A program made the translations under genes and the position numbers. A DNA stretch of 64,000 nucleotides from CBDFNN01 sp965250215 (GTDB lineage Bacteria; Bacteroidota; Rhodothermia; Rhodothermales; DATKEJ01): positions 3,534,001 through 3,598,000 of the forward strand of contig CBDFNN010000004.1 of NCBI GenBank assembly GCA_965250215.1, written 5' to 3'. Below the pieces are notes generated by a model that was not told where the DNA came from, ran no database searches, and was given only the letters and a program-made list of their open reading frames with translations. Below are positions 18,925-27,277 of this stretch, in pieces; position 1 is the stretch's first letter, and each line of letters starts with the position of its first letter.

Positions 18925-20598
18925 GTGTCAAGACAGTATAAATCAAATCGTCAACTCGTCATCGGTGTTGACTTCGGAACCGACTCGGTTCGTTCTGTTC
19001 TAATCGATGCCAAGGATGGATCGGAACTTGCCTCGAAAGTTCATTATTTTAAAAGATGGGCTGAAGGCCTCTATTGCGATCCGCCTGCAAATCAGTTTCG
19101 TCAACATCCGCAAGACTATATCGATGGGTTGACCTCGACCATCTCTGAGATCGTAGTGATATCAGGCGCGGCGCCCGAGGATATAAAAGGAATTTGCGTC
19201 GATACAACTGGATCAACGCCGGTAGCAGTAGATGAGGCTGGCCTACCACTCGCCCTGCTCCCACGATTCGAGGACAATCCTAACGCCATGTTTGTCCTGT
19301 GGAAGGACCATACAGCGATAAAAGAGGCCGACGACTTGAAGGTTCATGCTACAAAGTACAAACCGAACTATCTCCAATTTGTTGGGGGAAATTATTCCTC
19401 GGAGTGGTTTTGGGCCAAAATATTGCACCTTCTTAGAGTCGACCCCGAGCTTAGAAGTGCAGCATATTCATGGGTTGAGCACTGTGATTGGATTCCTTTT
19501 TTGCTTACAGGGGGGACTGATGTCCGTGAAATGAAGAGGGGGCGATGTTCCGCTGGGCACAAAGCCCTGTGGCATAAATCATACGGAGGACTTCCACCAA
19601 ATAATTTCTGGAAGGATCTCGATCCTCTCTTGGATGGGCTAACGGATCGATTATATAAAGACACCTACACCTCGGACCAATCAGCTGGCCGGCTCTCGAA
19701 GGACTGGGCTGATCGGCTTGGATTGCATGAGGACGTTGAGGTCGCGGTTGGCGCTTTCGATGCACACATCGGTGCAGTAGGCGGTGAGATTCGCCCATAC
19801 ACCTTGCTTCGGATTTTGGGCACCTCAACTTGCGATGTCATGGTGGTATCAAAAGATGAATTGGGTGATCATCTAGTCAAGGGAATCTCTGGACAGGTTG
19901 ACGGGTCCGTTATACCCGGAATGATCGGGATGGACGCCGGTCAAGCCGCCATGGGCGATATGTATGCATGGTTCAAGAATCTTCTTGCCTGGCCCATCGA
20001 ACATTTGCTTCCCGATGATTTTAGCGATCGGAAAGAACATATCTCATCTATGATCGAAAAAATCATCCCGGAACTGAGTAAACAGGCCCAATTGATAGCT
20101 CCCGGCGAGAGTCCAGAGCTTGTTCTCGATTGGATTAACGGGCGAAGAACACCAGATACAAATGATGCCTTGAAGGGCGCAATTTTTAATCTCAACCTCG
20201 GGAGCGATGCCCCAAGAATTTTCAGAGCGATCGTGGAGGCCACGTGTTATGGTGGCCGAGCTATTGTTGAGCGATTTAGAAGGGAAGGGATTCGAATCGA
20301 TTCAGTGATTGCCACGGGAGGAGTTGCGAAAAAGTCGCCTTTTGTCATGCAGACACTGGCAAACGTTCTTAATATGCCGATAAAGGTCGCCAAATCTGAC
20401 CAAAGCGTTGCGCTTGGTGCCGCCATGTTCGCGGCGACGGCTGCTGGGATTTACAGCGATGTTGAAACAGCTCAAGCCGCCATTGGGCACGGCTTCGAAA
20501 AGGAATATTTACCCGAGAAAGATCTGGCCGATCTTTACGATACGATCTACCAAAACTATCTTGCCGCTGGAAAGAAAGTGGAAGAGCTTCAACAATAA
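18925..20598 (+). CDS. araB: L-ribulokinase
   Basis: The 557-residue FGGY-family kinase phosphorylates L-ribulose to L-ribulose-5-phosphate in arabinose catabolism. Family marks are the N-terminal phosphate loop VIGVDFGTDSVRSVLIDA, GICVDTTGSTPVAVD, the AraB-type GNYSSEWFWAKILHL, LRILGTSTCDVM, and the C-terminal VIATGGVAKKSPFVMQTLAN with GAAMFAATAAG. Its length matches AraB (about 566 in E. coli). The start is a GTG; no ATG is available before the conserved loop. araD begins 4 bases after its stop, and araA lies further on, so the pathway is complete as far as xylulose-5-phosphate. Confidence 0.95.
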   Translation: MSRQYKSNRQLVIGVDFGTDSVRSVLIDAKDGSELASKVHYFKRWAEGLYCDPPANQFRQHPQDYIDGLTSTISEIVVISGAAPEDIKGICVDTTGSTPVAVDEAGLPLALLPRFEDNPNAMFVLWKDHTAIKEADDLKVHATKYKPNYLQFVGGNYSSEWFWAKILHLLRVDPELRSAAYSWVEHCDWIPFLLTGGTDVREMKRGRCSAGHKALWHKSYGGLPPNNFWKDLDPLLDGLTDRLYKDTYTSDQSAGRLSKDWADRLGLHEDVEVAVGAFDAHIGAVGGEIRPYTLLRILGTSTCDVMVVSKDELGDHLVKGISGQVDGSVIPGMIGMDAGQAAMGDMYAWFKNLLAWPIEHLLPDDFSDRKEHISSMIEKIIPELSKQAQLIAPGESPELVLDWINGRRTPDTNDALKGAIFNLNLGSDAPRIFRAIVEATCYGGRAIVERFRREGIRIDSVIATGGVAKKSPFVMQTLANVLNMPIKVAKSDQSVALGAAMFAATAAGIYSDVETAQAAIGHGFEKEYLPEKDLADLYDTIYQNYLAAGKKVEELQQ

Positions 20599-20602
20599 TA
20601 GC

Positions 20603-21307
20603 TTGCCGAAATACGACGATATACGAGAGTCTGCCTGTGAGGCCAATAAAAAGCTACCTGGCTTAGGCCTCGTACTTTATACATTTGGAAACGTCAGCGC
20701 GGCAGACCAAAGAGATGGCGTTTTTGCAATTAAACCAAGCGGTATGCCTTACGCAGACCTTACGCCAGATAAATTGGTGATCATGGATTTCTCTGGTAAA
20801 GTTGTGGAAGGGAGCCATCGACCGTCTTCGGACAGCCAGACCCATGCCGTATTATATAGTAAGTGGGGAAATCTCGGGGGCATCTGTCACACTCATTCTA
20901 GCTATGCCACGGCCTGGGCACAGTCCCACCTCGATATACCAATAATGGGGACGACACATGCCGATCATCTAACGGTCGACATACCATGTGCCCTACCCAT
21001 GGCTGACGACCGAATCGAAGGGGATTACGAGTATGAGACGGGTCTTCAAATTGTCGAATGCATCTCGAATGAGGACTTAGACTATGAAGAGGTACAGATG
21101 ATTTTAGTCGGTAATCATGCTCCATTTACCTGGGGTGAGTCGGCGGAGAAAGCGGTCTACAACAGTGCCGTGCTGGAAGAGTTAGCAAAGTTGGCCTACC
21201 TCTCACTCGACATCAATCCCGATGCACCGAGACTCAAGGAGTCGCTGATAAAGAAGCACTATGAAAGGAAGCACGGAGACAGAGCGTATTATGGGCAGGA
21301 GGAGTGA
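20603..21307 (+). CDS. araD: L-ribulose-5-phosphate 4-epimerase
   Basis: The enzyme converts L-ribulose-5-phosphate to D-xylulose-5-phosphate. The start is taken as TTG at 20603, giving 234 residues, close to the 231 of E. coli AraD. The same frame is open upstream, but those residues lie inside araB and do not resemble the family. Visible motifs are LPGLGLVLYTFGNVSA, AIKPSGMPY, the zinc-ligand pair in CHTHSSYATAWAQ, GTTHADHLTVDIPC and the third histidine in VGNHAPFTWG. It sits 4 bases after araB. Only 11 bases separate its stop from the left end of an IS3-family element, so the element splits the operon. Confidence 0.93.
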   Translation: MPKYDDIRESACEANKKLPGLGLVLYTFGNVSAADQRDGVFAIKPSGMPYADLTPDKLVIMDFSGKVVEGSHRPSSDSQTHAVLYSKWGNLGGICHTHSSYATAWAQSHLDIPIMGTTHADHLTVDIPCALPMADDRIEGDYEYETGLQIVECISNEDLDYEEVQMILVGNHAPFTWGESAEKAVYNSAVLEELAKLAYLSLDINPDAPRLKESLIKKHYERKHGDRAYYGQEE

Positions 21308-21318
21308 GGAGTGAGGAG

Positions 21319-21343
21319 TATCCGATCCTGAAATAGCTTGACA
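21319..21343 (+). repeat. Left inverted repeat of the IS3-family element
   Basis: This 25-base end matches the right end at 22561-22584 in inverted orientation with four mismatches and one single-base gap. The shared parts are TCC, TCCT, AAATAG and TTGACA. Confidence 0.8.
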
Positions 21344-21357
21344 CAATATATCGAGCT

Positions 21358-21729
21358 ATGAGCATATTAGATAAACCTCACCCGAGTACGATTAGATATT
21401 CGATTGCCTTCAAACGGAAGGTGGTCTCTGAGATTGAAAATGGTACCTTCAAGTCTCTGAATGACGTCACCCGTTCTTATGGAATGAGTTTGACAACTGT
21501 TCGGCGTTGGATCGAGCGCTTCGGCAAGTATGATTCCACTCACGTAAGACTTAGAGTTGAGATGAAGGACGAAAAGGATAAAATCAGGGAGCAGGAGAAG
21601 CGTATTAAAGAACTGGAATCAGCTCTTGCTAATTCTCACCTTGAGGTGGTAATGCTGAGGGCTAGGATGCAGTATCATGGTCTGAAGCCTCAGAAAGATG
21701 TCAAAAAAAAGAGTGGTTCGAAGTCATGA
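21358..21729 (+). CDS. IS3-family transposase OrfA (helix-turn-helix)
   Basis: The 123-residue protein carries the transposase-8 helix-turn-helix (FKRKVVSEIENGTFKSLND, VTRSYGMSLTTVRRWIERFG) followed by a leucine-zipper-like coiled coil (about 70-105, EKDKIREQEKRIKELESALA). It binds the element ends. Its 3' end overlaps the OrfB start as ATGA. Near its end is the run AAA AAA AAG, a classic minus-one slippery site, which leads into the OrfB frame. Confidence 0.92.
   Translation: MSILDKPHPSTIRYSIAFKRKVVSEIENGTFKSLNDVTRSYGMSLTTVRRWIERFGKYDSTHVRLRVEMKDEKDKIREQEKRIKELESALANSHLEVVMLRARMQYHGLKPQKDVKKKSGSKS
21705..21711 (+). other. A AAA AAG programmed -1 frameshift site
   Basis: In the OrfA frame the codons are AAA AAA AAG. 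Slipping back one base gives GAG TGG TTC GAA GTC ATG, which is open and joins OrfB with no stop. This would make the OrfAB fusion that is the active transposase in the IS3 family. A downstream stimulatory hairpin was not confirmed by eye. Confidence 0.75.
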
Positions 21730-22550
21730 CTTTAGCTTGTTCAACAAGTAGCATTCGTGCAATGAGCGCGTATGCCGGAGTCAGTCGCCAGGGGTATTAC
21801 GATCATCTACGTCGTAAGAAAGCTAAGGAGCAAGATGAAGGACGCATATTGGCTCTTGTAGACCACTATCGTTCTCTGCTTGCTCGGTCAGGAGTTCGCA
21901 AGGTCTACGACGAGATTAAGCATCTCATTCCTGTTGGTAGAGATGCCTTATACGAATTGCTTGGACGCACAGGCCGTTTGATTGAGCCCAGAAGACGTGG
22001 AGTGCGGACGACGAACTCTTATCACCACTATAGAAAGCACAAGAATCTGATTAAAGGAAAATCACCTGAGAGGCGAGACGAGGTGCTGGTATCTGACATT
22101 ACCTATTTGCGACTGAAGTCAGGCGACCACTGCTACGCTTCTCTAATAACAGACCTCTACAGTCGCGCTATAGTCGGTTACCATGTGGCTCCTTCCTTGG
22201 CTGCGAAAGGACCTATTAGCGCCCTAAAGATGGCTATGGATCAGATGAAGAGAATCAAGGGATGCGTACACCACAGCGATCGAGGTATACAATATTGCTG
22301 CGAAGCCTACACAAGATTGCTGAAGAAAAACGAGATGAAGATCAGCATGACCGAAGAGAACCACTGCTACGAGAACGCCGTGGCCGAGCGGGTCAATGGC
22401 ATACTTAAAAACGAGTTCTACATGGACCTACCCTTTGAATCAGTTCAAGAGGCAACGAGAGCCTTGAGAGAGTCCATTTGGCTTTACAACACGAAAAGAA
22501 AACACTATTCACTGGGGCTGAAAACGCCAGCACAAGTACATCTAAACTAA
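21726..22550 (+). CDS. IS3-family transposase OrfB (DDE integrase core)
   Basis: The 274-residue protein has an HTH_21-like N-terminal part (VDHYRSLLARSGVRKVYDEI) and an rve integrase core. The DDE residues are visible: Asp in VLVSDITYLRL, Asp in HHSDRGIQYCC and Glu in ENAVAERVNGILKNEF. The tail YNTKRKHYSLGLKTPAQVH is typical of IS3-family OrfB. It is probably made mainly as an OrfAB fusion by the slippage site at 21705, with independent start at the ATGA overlap as a second product. Confidence 0.95.
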   Translation: MTLACSTSSIRAMSAYAGVSRQGYYDHLRRKKAKEQDEGRILALVDHYRSLLARSGVRKVYDEIKHLIPVGRDALYELLGRTGRLIEPRRRGVRTTNSYHHYRKHKNLIKGKSPERRDEVLVSDITYLRLKSGDHCYASLITDLYSRAIVGYHVAPSLAAKGPISALKMAMDQMKRIKGCVHHSDRGIQYCCEAYTRLLKKNEMKISMTEENHCYENAVAERVNGILKNEFYMDLPFESVQEATRALRESIWLYNTKRKHYSLGLKTPAQVHLN

Positions 22551-22560
22551 ACCAACAACC

Positions 22561-22584
22561 TGTCAACTATTTTAGGACGGGACA
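22561..22584 (-). repeat. Right inverted repeat of the IS3-family element
   Basis: This 24-base end lies 10 bases after the OrfB stop. It is the inverted partner of 21319-21343 and ends in the canonical 5'-TG (read from outside). Confidence 0.8.
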
Positions 22585-22746
22585 GAGTGAGGAGAAATTT
22601 TTTTTATTTATTTGTACCTTTAGGTCAAATTAAGAATTCAAGAACTCGGGACATAAAACCGATTTGGGCAAAGGGAAACGCAAAGTAAAACAAAACGAGT
22701 AACGAGTAACGGATATCCACCTCCCCACTAACCACGAATCAGTCCC

Positions 22747-24363
22747 TTGCAATCACTAGTCACCCTCGATTACGTAGTAATCGTTCTATACTTCCTAGTC
22801 ATCTTTGGGATAGCCCTGTGGGCCATTCTCAGAAAAAACAAAGATACTGAAGACTACTTTCTCGCAGGTAGAAACATCGGCTGGTTCATTGTGGGTGCAT
22901 CGATATTTGCATCCAACATCGGTTCCGAGCACGTCGTTGGCTTAGCGGGGACGGGAGCCTCCGACAAATTTCCCTTACTCATTTATGAGCTACATGCCTG
23001 GGTTGTCTTGATGCTTGGTTGGCTCTTCCTCCCCTTCTATCAACGAGCCGGCGTCTTCACCATGCCCGAGTTTTTAGAGAAGCGGTTCAATTCTAGTGCT
23101 CGCTGGTTCTTATCGATATTCTCTCTGGCAGCGTATGTCTTGACGAAAGTCTCCGTCACGATTTATGCCGGTGGAATCGTTATTTCTACCTTACTTGGAA
23201 TCGATTTCTGGCTTGGAGCTTTTTCCGTCGTCATTCTTACCGGAATATATACCGTACTCGGCGGAATGAGGGCTGTTATCTATACGGAAGCGTTGCAAAC
23301 CATCGTTCTAATTATTGGAGCGGGTACCTTGACTTTCATGGGTCTTGATGCTGTCGGTGGATGGGGCGAATTGAAAGCTACAGTCGGACCGGAGTATTTC
23401 AACATGTGGCGCTCAGCGGCCGATCCAGATTTTCCCTGGCCCTATCTCTTGTTCACTAGCTCTATCGTGGGTATCTGGTATTGGTGTACAGACCAATACA
23501 TTGTGCAACGTGTCTTGACCGCCAAGAACTTAAAAGAAGGAAGACGCGGGACGATCTTTGGAGGCTTTCTAAAGCTCTTGCCTGTCTTCATTTTCCTAAT
23601 TCCTGGCGTGATCGCTCTTGCGCTCAAAATGAAGGGACAACTCGAATGGGAAACCGCCGATCAAGCATTCCCCGCCCTTTTGACAAGTATTCTCCCAGCG
23701 GGACTCAGAGGGCTTGTGGCAGCTGGTTTGCTTGCGGCCTTGATGAGCTCGCTTGCCTCAGTCTTCAATTCTTGTTCGACTCTTTTCACTATCGATATTT
23801 ATCAAAAGTTGAGACCAGATGCTCCCGAAAAAACCCTTCTCATGACAGGGCGAATCGCGACCATCATTGTGGTGCTTCTTGGGATCGCATGGATTCCTAT
23901 CATGCAGAACATCTCTGGTGTCCTCTATGAATATCTACAGTCCGTTCAGGCCTACATAGCGCCTCCTATTACGGCGGTCTTCCTGCTAGGAATATTTTCG
24001 AAGCGCATTAATTCTCGAGGAGCGATGGCGGCCTTGATCTCAGGACTCGTGATTGCCGTAGTACGGATTAGTCTGGAGCTTATGAAGGATTCGTTTGCGG
24101 AAGGAAGTCTTCTTCACACCCTAGGAAATACAAACTTCCTGATTTTTGCAACATGGTTCTTTGTGATCTCCGTTCTGATAACCGTCGTTGTGAGTCTTCT
24201 GACACCTCCTCAAGATGAGCAAACACTCGACGGCCTAACGTTCCAAACTACATCGGCAGAACAGAAAGCCGTTACGCGCGCCAGCTTCAACATGGTGGAT
24301 GTTATCGCCTCTCTATTTGTAGTCGCCGTTGTTGTATCGGTCATGATCTATTTCACAGGATAA
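22747..24363 (+). CDS. Sodium:solute symporter (SSS family, SglT-like), probable arabinose transporter
   Basis: The 538-residue inner-membrane protein has about 13-14 membrane helices. SSS marks are EDYFLAGRNIGWFIVGASIF, ASNIGSEHVVGLAGTGA, TVLGGMRAVIYTEALQTIVL, IVQRVLTAKNLKEGRRGTIF and LAALMSSLASVFNSCSTLFT. SglT-like members couple sodium entry to sugar uptake. Its place between araD and araA makes L-arabinose the likely substrate; this is inference. The start is a TTG; no ATG is available before the first helix. The IS element lies 162 bases upstream, so this gene may depend on a promoter after the IS or on read-through. Confidence 0.9.
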   Translation: MQSLVTLDYVVIVLYFLVIFGIALWAILRKNKDTEDYFLAGRNIGWFIVGASIFASNIGSEHVVGLAGTGASDKFPLLIYELHAWVVLMLGWLFLPFYQRAGVFTMPEFLEKRFNSSARWFLSIFSLAAYVLTKVSVTIYAGGIVISTLLGIDFWLGAFSVVILTGIYTVLGGMRAVIYTEALQTIVLIIGAGTLTFMGLDAVGGWGELKATVGPEYFNMWRSAADPDFPWPYLLFTSSIVGIWYWCTDQYIVQRVLTAKNLKEGRRGTIFGGFLKLLPVFIFLIPGVIALALKMKGQLEWETADQAFPALLTSILPAGLRGLVAAGLLAALMSSLASVFNSCSTLFTIDIYQKLRPDAPEKTLLMTGRIATIIVVLLGIAWIPIMQNISGVLYEYLQSVQAYIAPPITAVFLLGIFSKRINSRGAMAALISGLVIAVVRISLELMKDSFAEGSLLHTLGNTNFLIFATWFFVISVLITVVVSLLTPPQDEQTLDGLTFQTTSAEQKAVTRASFNMVDVIASLFVVAVVVSVMIYFTG

Positions 24364-24375
24364 GAGGGAATGCTG

Positions 24376-25809
24376 ATGACTAAGACTTTTCCGGATCACG
24401 AAATTTGGTTAATAACCGGTAGTCAAGACCTATACGGAACGGAGACGCTTGCAGCGGTCGCTACCCATTCGAAAGAAATTGCTAGCTCGCTGGATCGTGA
24501 TGAATCGTTTCCTCTCAAGCTTGTATTCAAACCCGTTCTAACATCGGCTGAAGCGATCCGATCTTTGTGTATTGAGGCTAACTCATCCGAGGCTTGCGTG
24601 GGTCTTATCACATGGATGCATACTTTTTCTCCCGCAAAAATGTGGATCAATGGTTTGAAGATTCTGCACAAACCCTTCCTCCATCTCCACACTCAGTTCA
24701 ATCGAGACATTCCTTGGTCAAGCATCAACATGGACTTCATGAACCTGAATCAATCTGCTCATGGCGGCCGAGAGTTTGGGTTCATTGCTACGAGAATGGG
24801 ATTGAAGCGGAAGGTTGTTGTAGGTGATTGGCGCTCGGAGATAGTGAGGAAGGAAATATCGATATGGTCCAGAGTTGCGGTCGCCTGGCAAGATATGCAA
24901 AGTCTGAAGCTTGCTCGCTTTGGCGACAACATGAGGGAGGTCGCTGTGACTGAGGGGAATAAAGTCTCGGCTCAAATTCTATTTGGCTTTTCTGTCGATG
25001 GCTTTGGATTGGGAGACTTGAATGCAGTTGTAAATGACGCCACCGACTCCGAAATCGATACCCTTTGCGAGGAATACGAAGACCTCTATCATCTAGCCGA
25101 GGCCCTTGGCAAAAAGGGCGAGCAGCACAAGGCCCTTCGAGAAGCTGCACGTATAGAATTTGGATTGAGGACTTTTCTGAAGGACGGAAATTTCAAGGCC
25201 TTTACAACGACCTTCGAAAATCTACATGGACTCGGTCAACTCCCAGGTCTCGCTGTCCAACGTCTTATGGAAGACGGTTATGGATTCGGAGCCGAGGGCG
25301 ATTGGAAAACAGCCGCCCTACTTCGATGCATGAAGGTTATGGGTAAAGGACTAGCAGGTGGTACTTCCTTTATGGAAGACTACACCTATCATTTCGAACG
25401 TGGAAGAGAAAGTGTCCTCGGTGCGCACATGCTTGAAATATGCCCGAGCATTGCTGCTGCAAAACCGAGTTGTGAGATCCATCCACTGGGAATCGGAGGG
25501 AAATCTGACCCTGTTCGACTTGTTTTTGGATCAGCACCTGGGCCAGCTATCAATGCCTCCCTTATTGATCTCGGCGATCACTTTAAGCTTCTTGTCAACC
25601 CGGTGAATGTCATCGAACCGATGGAAGATCTCCCGAAACTTCCTGTGGCTCGGGTCCTCTGGAAACCAGAACCTGATCTTTATTCAGCTGCGCGCGAGTG
25701 GATACTAGCAGGAGGAGGACATCATACGGCATTCAGCCAGTCGCTCAGCTCGGAGTATATCGAGAACTTGGCGGAGATGGCTGGGATCGAACATCAAATC
25801 ATCTGTTAG
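24376..25809 (+). CDS. araA: L-arabinose isomerase, C-terminal tail shortened
   Basis: The enzyme converts L-arabinose to L-ribulose. Family motifs are WLITGSQDLYGTETL, GLITWMHTFSPAKMWI, LLHLHTQFNRDIPW-like PFLHLHTQFNRDIPW, and GGGHHTAFSQSL. The ATG at 24376 is preferred because AGGG lies 7 bases ahead; an ATG at 24370 has only 1 base of spacing. The protein is 477 residues, against about 500 in E. coli. It stops at AEMAGIEHQIIC and lacks the usual tail that ends ...RWNEVYY. In the same frame after the TAG the sequence reads PVLKDPSSDRWAELWK, which resembles that missing tail. Catalytic regions are intact, so activity may remain. Confidence 0.92.
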   Translation: MTKTFPDHEIWLITGSQDLYGTETLAAVATHSKEIASSLDRDESFPLKLVFKPVLTSAEAIRSLCIEANSSEACVGLITWMHTFSPAKMWINGLKILHKPFLHLHTQFNRDIPWSSINMDFMNLNQSAHGGREFGFIATRMGLKRKVVVGDWRSEIVRKEISIWSRVAVAWQDMQSLKLARFGDNMREVAVTEGNKVSAQILFGFSVDGFGLGDLNAVVNDATDSEIDTLCEEYEDLYHLAEALGKKGEQHKALREAARIEFGLRTFLKDGNFKAFTTTFENLHGLGQLPGLAVQRLMEDGYGFGAEGDWKTAALLRCMKVMGKGLAGGTSFMEDYTYHFERGRESVLGAHMLEICPSIAAAKPSCEIHPLGIGGKSDPVRLVFGSAPGPAINASLIDLGDHFKLLVNPVNVIEPMEDLPKLPVARVLWKPEPDLYSAAREWILAGGGHHTAFSQSLSSEYIENLAEMAGIEHQIIC

Positions 25810-26020
25810 CCCGTTTTGAAAGACCCTTCCTCAGATCGCTGGGCCGAGCTTTGGAAGTCTTCAATGATGCGGCACCTCATGCTTTCATATGGTTCACCTC
25901 TGAATATCGGATTTAGGCATCTCGTCGGGAAAAAGACCCCGAATCAATGGTTTCATGATGTAATGCAATATTTTTGTATTATCGAATCTCTTCAATAAAA
26001 TCCTATAAATATTCCGCAAA

Positions 26021-27277
26021 ATGATAAAGGCTACAACAAAGAAAGGCCTCTTATCCCGAGTGCTGAAAGGGGTTTTCAGCTTCGGCCCAGCCATATTCAT
26101 TATTGGCTATATAATCGGAACGGGAAGCGTGACTTCCATGGTAATTTCCGGAGCTGATTATGGATTGAATTTGGTCTGGGCCTTATTCCTTTCCTGCTTT
26201 TTTACCTATTTTTTGATTATTGCCATCAGCAGGTTGACGATCGTTTCCGGAAATACCTTGATGTACAATTTCAAGGTAAACTTTGGCAAACCGGTTACCA
26301 TCTTCATTATGGCTGCCTTGCTAGTTTCCATTGTGTCGTCTGTCATTGGGGTCATGGGTATCCTTGCCGAAGTTGTTGTTGAATGGCTTATCGTGATAAG
26401 CAATGGGACCGTGGATATGACTGCTCTCGTTGTAGTTTCCGTATTTACGGCATTACTTTTGGTTCTTTATTGGACGGGCAAGCATTCTATTTTTATCAAA
26501 GGAATGACGATCATGGTTGCCTTGATGGCGTTGTCTTTTTTGGTAACAAGTTTCATGGTGCTCACGGAGTCTGGGCTTTCCTTTTCGGCATTTTTTCCAG
26601 ACACAGTGCCACAAGGAAACATGGCATTGGTCATCGCCGGATTGGTTGGAACCACCATGGCGGCGGTCGTTCTCGTGTCGCGAAGTATCCTGGTGCAGGA
26701 AGAAGGATGGAAAATTGAGGACCTTCCCAAAGAAAGAAAAGACGCAGCGGTCTCCATGGTGTTGACTTTTTTGATCAGCGTTTCGATCATGATCTGTGCA
26801 GCCAGGACCTTTTTGATGCATGATGTAAAAGTCGAAAATGCCATCGACATGATGAAGGCATTGGAGCCTTTTGCGGGGCCGTTTGCGATGTCTCTTTTTG
26901 TTGTGGGAATCATCGCAGCTGCATTGTCTTCTACCTTTCCCAATTTATTGCTCTTTCCCTGGCTCCTGTCAGATTATGGAAAAGCACCCCGAAACATGAA
27001 GCAAAACCTTTACAAAGGCGTGGTGGGGCTGATTGCTTTGACGGCTACCGTTATTCCCATATTTGGCGGCAAGCCCATTTGGATTTTGATTGCTTCACAA
27101 GCCCTCAGCCCTTTTGTTATGCCCTTGCTGACCCTGTTCTTACTTATTCTAATAAATCGAAAAACAATAATGGGAGAACATACTGCGGGCTGGGTCATGA
27201 ATGTGGCGCTGGTTGCAGCGTTTATTTTTAATTGCCTTATGCTATATGTCGCAGCAGTGGGTTTTTTGGCGATGTGA
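26021..27277 (+). CDS. Nramp-like membrane transporter without the canonical metal-binding motifs
   Basis: The 418-residue protein has about 11 membrane helices. It aligns by eye with Nramp transporters in the first helices (FSFGPAIFIIGYIIGTGSVT, SGADYGLNLVWALFLSC, RLTIVSG). Helix 1 normally carries DPGN, which supplies two metal ligands; here it is GTGS. Helix 6 normally carries MPH; here the segment is GTTMAAVVLVSRSILVQEEG. Loss of both motifs argues against manganese/iron transport. Related divergent clades move magnesium or have unknown substrates. It lies in a stretch with mixed base composition after the arabinose cluster. Substrate not assignable. Confidence 0.75.
   Translation: MIKATTKKGLLSRVLKGVFSFGPAIFIIGYIIGTGSVTSMVISGADYGLNLVWALFLSCFFTYFLIIAISRLTIVSGNTLMYNFKVNFGKPVTIFIMAALLVSIVSSVIGVMGILAEVVVEWLIVISNGTVDMTALVVVSVFTALLLVLYWTGKHSIFIKGMTIMVALMALSFLVTSFMVLTESGLSFSAFFPDTVPQGNMALVIAGLVGTTMAAVVLVSRSILVQEEGWKIEDLPKERKDAAVSMVLTFLISVSIMICAARTFLMHDVKVENAIDMMKALEPFAGPFAMSLFVVGIIAAALSSTFPNLLLFPWLLSDYGKAPRNMKQNLYKGVVGLIALTATVIPIFGGKPIWILIASQALSPFVMPLLTLFLLILINRKTIMGEHTAGWVMNVALVAAFIFNCLMLYVAAVGFLAM

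Larger units (their letters stand above)
21319..22584 (+). mobile_element. IS3-family insertion sequence
   Basis: This 1266-base element has two overlapping transposase frames and imperfect inverted ends. The left end reads TATCCGATCCTGAAATAG and the right end, on the other strand, TGTCCCGTCCTAAAATAG; both continue to TTGACA. The last 10 bases before the left end (21309-21318) and the first 10 after the right end (22585-22594) are both GAGTGAGGAG. The left flank is itself a 7-base tandem repeat, so the true target duplication may be shorter (3-5 bases is usual). Both frames are intact, so the element may be active. It sits between araD and the symporter gene of the arabinose cluster. Confidence 0.9.

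Noticed and set aside
20408..20602. Upstream open frame extending araD
   Set aside because: It lies wholly inside araB in another frame, has no similarity to AraD, and TTG 20603 gives the family length.
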